Positions 1 to 6,700 of a stretch of DNA of 64,000 bases are shown here, one piece after another. Origin of the DNA: Armillaria gallica (lineage: Eukaryota > Basidiomycota > Agaricomycetes > Agaricales > Physalacriaceae). The position numbers and the translations under genes are program-made. Positions within the stretch are counted from its first letter, which is position 1. Each line of letters starts with the position of its first letter. The stretch is taken from NCBI GenBank assembly GCA_037576215.1, contig JBANDB010000004.1:4464001-4528000 (forward strand), given 5' to 3'. The notes beneath the pieces were generated by a model. It did not search any database, had not been told where the DNA came from, and saw only the letters and a list, made by a program, of their open reading frames with translations.

Positions 1-768
1 GTCCGCAGCTGATATGCATCTTTTAAGGGCCCATGCATCTTTTCATTATGTTTGGTGTTGTAGTTCTGCGTAACACCCTTGGCCATGATATCATCAACAA
101 GATGTTGATGGGAGTGTATTTTTGGAAAGTTCCACAACTTCGCCTTTGGCTTCACCAACATGGTGAGCTGTTCGTATTCCTAGAGAGTCATTTAATGTCT
201 ACCCCATTGCTTTGCAATGTCTGCTTACCTTGATAAGTTCAGAGAATTTAACAAGTTCATCTCGGATCGCTTGCATAGTTGTCTCCATGTGGAGGTTAAA
301 GGCTGCATATGAATTGAGCTCTAGATAGCTTTGCATACATTTCAGTAAGAGGTAGCCATGTTCATTGTGTGTCTTGGTGAGGATGTTTTGGGTTACAAAG
401 ATGATATGCTGAAATGAATGGAATCAGTCTCTGTGAACATCGAAAGGCTAATTTGAGTTGGTACCTTGGCCAGATCTTCATACTTCCCTCCATCAGTGAA
501 GTGCACCCCCATGAAACTGCTTTCAAAGTGATAGAAGTCCTTCCAGCATGGAAAGAGCTTTATCCTGTTATTACAAAATCAGGATATAGCGAAATAGATC
601 AGTACAGGAAATGCTCACTGATCATCTGCCTGACTGATGAATTGCAAGCCCAGAGCTTCTACATGAGCGACGAGTTCACCTCTTAAATGTTTCCCAAACA
701 AGCCATCATCATGAGCATGAAGGCAATCCCAAGAAAGGGAACGAAATGGATCACAGTCTGTCACATTC
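1..768 (-). pseudogene. Plavaka (KDZ) transposase, C-terminal half, truncated by window edge
   Basis: Read on the minus strand, four exons can be joined: 619-768, 465-564, 229-408 and 179 down to position 1. The introns between them (565-618, 409-464, 180-228) are about 50 nt with GT-AG ends. The protein shows blocks I recognise from Plavaka transposases of mushroom genomes: DPFRSLSWD followed by LHAHDDGLFG, then FTDGGKYEDLAK, then NFPKIHSHQHLVDDI and KGVTQNYNTKHNEKMHGP. No stop interrupts this part. The gene continues beyond position 1. Its N-terminal half lies at 10145-12052, because the gypsy element at 769-10144 is inserted in the codons for NTFWNV. Plavaka proteins are cut-and-paste transposases of the Kyakuja-Dileera-Zisupton group. 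The family call rests on recalled motif patterns, not on an alignment. Confidence 0.85.
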
Positions 769-797
769 TGTTACGATTTATTCATTTTTTTCCTTAC

Positions 798-830
798 ATC
801 TTATCTTATCTCGGGCAGATAAGATAAGAT
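798..830. promoter_or_regulatory. Perfect 14-bp hairpin of GATA-type motifs in LTR U3
   Basis: ATCTTATCTTATCT at 798-811 and its exact reverse complement at 817-830 flank the 5-nt loop CGGGC. Each arm contains TTATC/GATAA, the core read by fungal GATA-family factors. The same structure is in the 3' LTR, and a degenerate TTATCTTATC version is in the solo LTR at 14274. A regulatory role is inferred; the palindrome itself is seen directly. Confidence 0.6.
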
Positions 831-1083
831 GACTCACTATCTTTAGATCCGCGACTCCCGGGGAGTCTTCATAAATCTTCACATCGCTAACACGTCACAC
901 TCGGTCGACATGTACGCAACACGTACTCCACACGTCACATTCGGCCAACGCGTACGCGACACGTACTCAAGACGACTTAACACGTCTTGAGCACGTCTTA
1001 TTTCTCGGCTATCGTGTATCTCGCTTATTCACTTTCTAACACGATAGCCTCACCTTAGTACCTTTTACGGACCTTGACTTTAG

Positions 1084-1090
1084 TATATAA
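1084..1090 (+). promoter_or_regulatory. TATA box of 5' LTR promoter
   Basis: TATATAA lies 35 bp upstream of the 13-nt stretch that pairs with the primer-binding site. The same motif at the same 35-bp spacing occurs in the divergent solo LTR (14460-14466), which supports it as the functional promoter and places the RNA start near 1119. Confidence 0.75.
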
Positions 1091-1118
1091 GTAGTTTACT
1101 CAAAGCCTGTATTTCCCT

Positions 1119-1301
1119 AGCTTTGAGCTAAAGTTTATTCATACCGAATACTCTCCCTATCCTCACACTTCGCTAAGAGCTTCTAAAGTGAGTCTTGGGC
1201 ACCAATCATCCACAAGGGCTAGACGGTGACTGTACGAACGCGATACAGCCGATCTATTCACCTTTTGGTTGGAGTTCGGGTCTTACAATTAGCTCAAAGC
1301 T
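1119..1301 (+). promoter_or_regulatory. Self-primer (1119-1131) and primer-binding site (1289-1301)
   Basis: AGCTTTGAGCTAA at 1119-1131 is the exact reverse complement of TTAGCTCAAAGCT at 1289-1301, which begins 2 nt after the LTR end. The expected TGG that pairs with a tRNA CCA end is absent there. In Tf1 and related elements the first nucleotides of the RNA fold back onto the primer-binding site and are cleaved to prime reverse transcription. The TATA box places the RNA 5' end at about 1119, just where that model needs it. Seen: 13-nt complementarity and spacing. Inferred: the RNA start. Confidence 0.8.
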
Positions 1302-1329
1302 GCTTTACTGATTCTGCATCAGAACCTTC

Positions 1330-2253
1330 ATGGAAAACGACGACGCTCGAATTATAGCAATCGCGCTAGGAATACCAAGCGCCACTCTCGTTTCCATCGC
1401 CCTCATTCTTGCAGTCAGGTTCCGCTATAGGACAAGACAACTACAGCTCCGACGACAAGAAGAGGCGCACCGTACCTCCCCCTCAGTCTTTACCGATAAT
1501 AGAAATGGCATCCCGCTCGAGCAGCAGCCATCCCAGCTCTACACACCCATACCACACCGACCGCTCGCAGTCAACCAGTTCCCTGGGCAGCGAGTCGACG
1601 CGGAAGAAGACGACATTTCTGAGTCGACTTCTACCGCGCTCCCGGAGGGAAGCTCTATTACCCCTCCCAGAAGGAGCCCAGCTGAGGTCGACATCACCTC
1701 CGAGCATCCCGCTTCCTACTATGCCTCGTTTGTCCCTCGAACTCCCCCACCCGGCGAGGACTCCCGAGCCAACCACGGAAGGAGACACGGCATGGGCCGC
1801 AACACTCGACCCGTCGCAACCACCGATACTCCAACACCCGCAGCCGGTGTCACTGCCAGCGAGCTCTGGGACAACGTTGACATTCCCTACAGTGCCTACT
1901 TCCCCGCCACCGCCCAGACCATCGAGCCGGCACTCGAGCCTGTACAGATCAGTGAACCCGTCGCCGGCCCCTCGAACCCCAGGCGCAGTGGTTGGCGAGC
2001 GCAGCCTCGAAGGTCCGCGCTTCGACCCCCTCGAGCAAGTGCTTGGGAGCAGCTCCAACAGCGATTCAGGGAGCGACCACAGCCACCACCCGAGCTTACA
2101 CGTCCACCAGGGGAGACCAGTGAGTCGACCACCGTCGTCGGTCGCCCATCGACCCCTTTCCCAAGACTCACAATCGATGGGATCCCTGAGTCGACCTCCG
2201 AGCAGACGCGCAATAACAGCCCCTACTACCCCAGCGACGATGACGCTAACTGA
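1330..2253 (+). CDS. ORF0: predicted single-pass membrane protein overlapping gag
   Basis: A 307-codon frame whose ATG at 1330 is the first ATG after the primer-binding site and lies 175 nt upstream of the first gag ATG. It overlaps gag in the -1 frame (the same frame register as pol). The N-terminus is short and acidic (MENDDAR), followed by a hydrophobic stretch at about residues 8-29 (IIAIALGIPSATLVSIALIL), then RFRYRTRQLQLRR, as in a membrane anchor with a positive cytoplasmic flank. The rest is rich in Pro, Ser, Thr and Arg. I know no standard gypsy protein like it. Caution: this GC-rich stretch is also open on the minus strand (1483-2262), so an open frame here can arise by composition. 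The membrane segment and the position make a coding role plausible, not proven. Confidence 0.4.
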   Translation: MENDDARIIAIALGIPSATLVSIALILAVRFRYRTRQLQLRRQEEAHRTSPSVFTDNRNGIPLEQQPSQLYTPIPHRPLAVNQFPGQRVDAEEDDISESTSTALPEGSSITPPRRSPAEVDITSEHPASYYASFVPRTPPPGEDSRANHGRRHGMGRNTRPVATTDTPTPAAGVTASELWDNVDIPYSAYFPATAQTIEPALEPVQISEPVAGPSNPRRSGWRAQPRRSALRPPRASAWEQLQQRFRERPQPPPELTRPPGETSESTTVVGRPSTPFPRLTIDGIPESTSEQTRNNSPYYPSDDDAN

Positions 2254-3715
2254 CGCCATCAATTTTTATAATCAAACAGATGATGACCCCACAGTCCCTA
2301 CTCCCGCTATATTAAGGCAAGCAACCTTTTTGAACATTTATAACTATTTTGCCTTCGAGTTACCATTTTCCTTAAACTGGGGTGAGACCCCAGCCGGGAA
2401 CGATTATTTTATGAAGAAAAACCGAGGATTACCAGCAGACGAGATCCTACAGTATGAGGCGGAGCGGAATGCTCGCGCCTTGTGGAACAGTGTGCACCCA
2501 GATGCCATGATCGAGGAGTGGCCCGATTATGAAGAAGCCGCTTTAGAGATCGAGATCCAGGAACCCATGCCAGATGAGCCCCCAGTAGCGCCTCCCCGAG
2601 CCACTAACACCTTTACCTATGTAACAAGAATGGCGGCTCCAGGAACCTACACACCCGGATACCTACCATTCGCCGGGGCTAACGGAGGCCCAGGCGGTGG
2701 AGGCGGTGGAGGCGGCGCGCAACCTGCACAGCCACCTCCCGCACCACCAATACGGGTAATGCTCCCTCGATTTCCAGCCCCGCCAGGCATGCCGGACCCG
2801 CCCATACCTTGGGAATTGCAAGCTGGAGCGATAGCCCCTTACGACGACTTCAAGCCAAAAATCCTAAAGGAAGTCGACGATTTCTCAGGGGACTCAGACG
2901 ACATCGCTCGCTTCTTCCTGAAGTGCGAACTACACTTCGAGGTTTTCAACCGGCATTTCCGACAACACCCACACCGAGTGGTCTTCTGTGTTTCCCGACT
3001 CGCAGGAGAAGCCGAAAGGTGGTGGCAGTTATGCGCCAAGGTCATAGGAAAGACAGCAGACGGCGAACAAAAGTATCCAACCTACGATGAGTTCCAGACG
3101 GAGCTCAACAACAGGTTTTGGAAGGATGCTGACTCGCAGATCAAGTACGCGCAGTGGGAAAGGCTAAAGCAATCAGAGCACAAAGATGGCGACAGGTTCT
3201 TCCAGCTATTCGAAGAGCTGGCCTACTTTGCCGGGGTACGAAATAACGATCAGGTAATGCTCCACCAGATCAAGAAGGCCGCCCGTCAGTCGAGCAAAAA
3301 CACGATATACTCATCAGACGGTGATGTGCCAGTCGACTACCCCGCATGGAAGGCTCGCCTTCTCCGGATAGATCTCAATTGGCGCCTCAAGCAGGCAGAA
3401 GGAACGACAGGACCGCCACGACCACAGTTTCAGAAAACGACCGCGCCTGCACAGGGCGGTCAAGCCAAGGGCCCCGCACCGACAGCTAGACCGGTGACAG
3501 GGACAACTTATGGAGGACGCGGACAGCCGATGAACATCGACGTCGCCACGGCAGATACGGTATGCTTCGGATGTGGCAAGAAAGGCCACTTCAAGCGAGA
3601 CTGCCGATCGTTACCACCCCAAACCCGAACAGAGGCTTTGCGACGCACAAATACCTACTGGGACAAGAGAGAAGGCCTCTCAACGATTGAAGAGGCAAAA
3701 GAGAGCGCCGTCTAG
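1505..3715 (+). CDS. gag: gag: capsid/nucleocapsid protein
   Basis: The first ATG of the frame is at 1505 (the frame is open from before 1409), giving 736 aa. The N-terminal third is Ser/Pro/Arg-rich and disordered. A glycine run lies near 2690-2720. The Ty3-type capsid region follows, with FFLKCELHFEVF and WWQLCAKV. A CCHC zinc knuckle (CFGCGKKGHFKRDC) is encoded at 3563-3604, residues about 687-700. Gag builds the virus-like particle and the knuckle packages the RNA. The frame ends at TAG 3713-3715, overlapping the pol frame by 25 nt, so pol is probably made by a -1 ribosomal shift. The ATG of ORF0 lies upstream and would be met first by scanning ribosomes. Confidence 0.93.
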   Translation: MASRSSSSHPSSTHPYHTDRSQSTSSLGSESTRKKTTFLSRLLPRSRREALLPLPEGAQLRSTSPPSIPLPTMPRLSLELPHPARTPEPTTEGDTAWAATLDPSQPPILQHPQPVSLPASSGTTLTFPTVPTSPPPPRPSSRHSSLYRSVNPSPAPRTPGAVVGERSLEGPRFDPLEQVLGSSSNSDSGSDHSHHPSLHVHQGRPVSRPPSSVAHRPLSQDSQSMGSLSRPPSRRAITAPTTPATMTLTDAINFYNQTDDDPTVPTPAILRQATFLNIYNYFAFELPFSLNWGETPAGNDYFMKKNRGLPADEILQYEAERNARALWNSVHPDAMIEEWPDYEEAALEIEIQEPMPDEPPVAPPRATNTFTYVTRMAAPGTYTPGYLPFAGANGGPGGGGGGGGAQPAQPPPAPPIRVMLPRFPAPPGMPDPPIPWELQAGAIAPYDDFKPKILKEVDDFSGDSDDIARFFLKCELHFEVFNRHFRQHPHRVVFCVSRLAGEAERWWQLCAKVIGKTADGEQKYPTYDEFQTELNNRFWKDADSQIKYAQWERLKQSEHKDGDRFFQLFEELAYFAGVRNNDQVMLHQIKKAARQSSKNTIYSSDGDVPVDYPAWKARLLRIDLNWRLKQAEGTTGPPRPQFQKTTAPAQGGQAKGPAPTARPVTGTTYGGRGQPMNIDVATADTVCFGCGKKGHFKRDCRSLPPQTRTEALRRTNTYWDKREGLSTIEEAKESAV

Positions 3716-6700
3716 ATGATGATTCAGTCTATTCGGCGTCTCAGGGCTTGGTTTTGGCTGGTGCGCCATTTTTATCTCATTCATGTACTTATATATCGCC
3801 TGTAGTAACAACCGCGCATTCGAATATACCCGCGACTTCGCCACCAGACCAACCAAGCAAGAATCACCGAACGCCTAACGAAGCGACTGTCGTGATGGTG
3901 GGACCATCCACGATGCTAGAAACGAGCGCGGTAGTCGCAGAGCTATCGGTTCGACGCCCGGCGAGTAATCTATTACAGACGAAAGCTCGAGGCGATAAGT
4001 CACCTACCATAGTGACACCTATCATAACGGCGAAACACCAGTCGAGGCCTTCCCTAGGGGAGTTTCAAGCCGCAGTGACGAATGTTCGACCGGATGGGGC
4101 AGGAGAGCAGACAGCTACGCTCCCGCGTAAGAGTCCTCTACCTGAAATTGCAGCTCTACGGAGTCCCTGCCGCGCAGGGAGTTTCGAGGGAATAGCCACG
4201 GCGAAACCTCCTCTGGTAAAAGAGACTGGCGCACAGGCTGCAGAGTGTAAATCCCACGACGGGGCTCTGATGACAGCACCGGAGACCAGCTCCCGCAACA
4301 CTGGACAACCCGAGGACGACCACAAAGGCGACTTAGGATCATCGGAGACCAGCTCCCGCAACACTGGACAACCTGAGGACGACCACAAAGGCGACTTAGG
4401 ATCATCGGAGACCAGCTCCCGCAACACTGGACAACCTGAGGACGACCACAAAGGCGACTTAGGATCATCGGAGACCAGCTCCCGCAACACTGGACAACCT
4501 GAGGACGACCACAAAGGCGACTTAGGATCATCGGAGACCAGCTCCCGCAACACTGGATCATCGCCTAACGAAGCGACTGTCATAATGGTGGGACCACTCA
4601 CAATACTAGAAGATACGAGGGACGCGAGGGGCTATTTGCTCTCCGTCCTGAAAGCGACGACGGACACAACGGGGATATTGCCCTCGGTCCCGAAGATGGA
4701 CGACCCGGAGTCGGGTAAGTGCCCCCGATTAGTTGCCAACGCCTATCGAGACGTAGGGCGACCCGACGAAGGGGGAATGCCGAACGAAACGAGGGTCCCG
4801 GTCATCACAGAGACGGGCCCGAAGGAACAAGGTGAAGGCGACCACTCGTCGACGGTGAGAAGCGTAGGCAATCATCGACCAGTGGTGTCAGCCCAACCTG
4901 CTATCTCTTCACGAGACGGCGCCTTCGAGGAAAGCGCCTCCCATTCCACGACCGACCAGAAAGCCGCAGGCTTGGAAGCTGCTAGCGCCCAGGCAGTGCA
5001 AAGGGGGCATCAGGTAGCTTTTATCGAAGTACCTGACCACGAGGACATTACCAGTTTCATGATGAACAAGGACGCTAAATTAACCCCTTTAGACTTAGAA
5101 AATGCGGTGACCTCGCCGACGGTAGTCGCGCCCGTATGGGGCGACGCGAAGGTTGAAGAGGCCCCGCAACTGTCCCGAACCTATACAAAGGGACAGACCT
5201 ATAGAGAATGGCTCAAACCATTCGGAGCAGAGTGGACTCTACGCGGCGTAGTACAAGCGCGGACGGAGTCAGAAGCAAAGGCAATTCTCAAAAACTGGGT
5301 TCACAAAGCACGCGCGGAAGAAGTCGCTGACTCAATGATCGAAGCAATGAGGGGGATGAAGCGAATTGACGCGCTCTGGTGGCTTCACGAGCTACAAGAG
5401 CCAAAACGACTTATCAGCGCACTAAGCAACAAAGGGAAAGACTTGGTGATCCCCGTCATTTTCGGGGCTCCAGGAACAATTCCCAGAGTTGCTACTACTG
5501 CGTTGATAGACAGCGGATGCACCAGCAGCGCCATCAATCAAAGATTCGTCAGACAACATCACATCCCGACCCGACCAACGGCCGCTCCAATCCCAGTCTA
5601 TAATGCCGACGGGACCAAGAACTCAGGAGGATCAATCACCGAATATGCCGAGATCGAACTCAAAATCGGGGATCATTCTGAACGAATAGATCTAGCCGTA
5701 ACAGATCTCGGTGATAAAGAGATCTTCCTTGGTCACGATTGGTTAGCCCGGCATAACCCGATCATCAATTGGAAGACGGGAGGATTAACATTTGCACGAT
5801 GTGAATGCCGCAAAAACCTGTTCACATTACCTGATGCGGATCCCGACGATAACTGGGACGAGGAACTGGAAGAGGGCGACACCATCCTCGCAGTCGATTT
5901 CACGCGGGCTATTCTCGTTCGAGCGCATCATGCCAATGACTTAGCCGCCGCGGCCAACGCAGACAAGGAGGCCAAAACGTTTGAAGAAATGGTCCCGGAA
6001 TGGTGTCGGGATTTCAACGATCTGTTTGACAAAGACAGCTTCGATGAACTTCCTGACCCAAAGACGTGGGATCACGCCATCGAACTTACTCCCAATGCGA
6101 GCGCCAATCTAGACTGCAAGGTATACCCTTTGAATCGGAACGAACAGGCGGAACTCGATAAGTTCTTAGACGAGAACCTCTCGAGTGGACGAATACGACC
6201 ATCCAAGTCACCCATGGCTTCACCATTCTTCTTCGTCAAAAAGAAGGATGGTAAGCTACGACCAGTCCAGGATTATAGGAAGCTCAATGAGATGACGATT
6301 AAAAACCGTTACCCCCTTCCTTTAATCTCAGAACTAATGGACAAGTTGCGGGGGGCCAAGTATTTTTCCAAGCTCGACGTCCGATGGGGATACAACAATG
6401 TGCGCATCAAAAGCGGCGACGAGTGGAAAGCCGCGTTCAGAACTAACCGCGGGTTGTTCGAACCCACGGTTATGTTCTTCGGGCTCACCAACTCGCCTGC
6501 CACCTTCCAATGGATGATGAATGATATTTTCAAAAATCTCATTGCATCAGGCGCCGTCACTGTTTACCTTGACGACATCCTGATCATGTCCAAAACCAAG
6601 GAAGAACATCGCCGCATCACGCGCGAGGTCCTAAGACTTCTCCGAAAGAACAAGCTATTTCTTAAAGCAGAAAAATGCGAGTTCGAGACCTTGGAAACGG

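Larger units (their letters stand above)
769..1287 (+). repeat. 5' LTR of gypsy element
   Basis: 519 bp, TG...CA ends, identical by eye to 9626-10144. It contains an early perfect hairpin (798-830), a TATA box (1084-1090) and the predicted RNA start near 1119. U3 is therefore about 350 bp and R-U5 about 170 bp. A possible splice donor AAAGTGAGT lies near 1187. Confidence 0.97.

Noticed and set aside
1289..1301. Conventional tRNA primer-binding site after the 5' LTR
   Set aside because: No TGG-initial match; exact complementarity to the LTR explains the sequence better.
1483..2262. 259-codon open frame antisense to gag
   Set aside because: Low-complexity, GC-rich region open in several frames; no start context, domain or companion signal. 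It is kept only as a caution for ORF0.
4065..4601. Two long antisense frames (178 and 148 codons) with repeated peptide
   Set aside because: They are produced by the 63-bp tandem repeat of pol read backwards.
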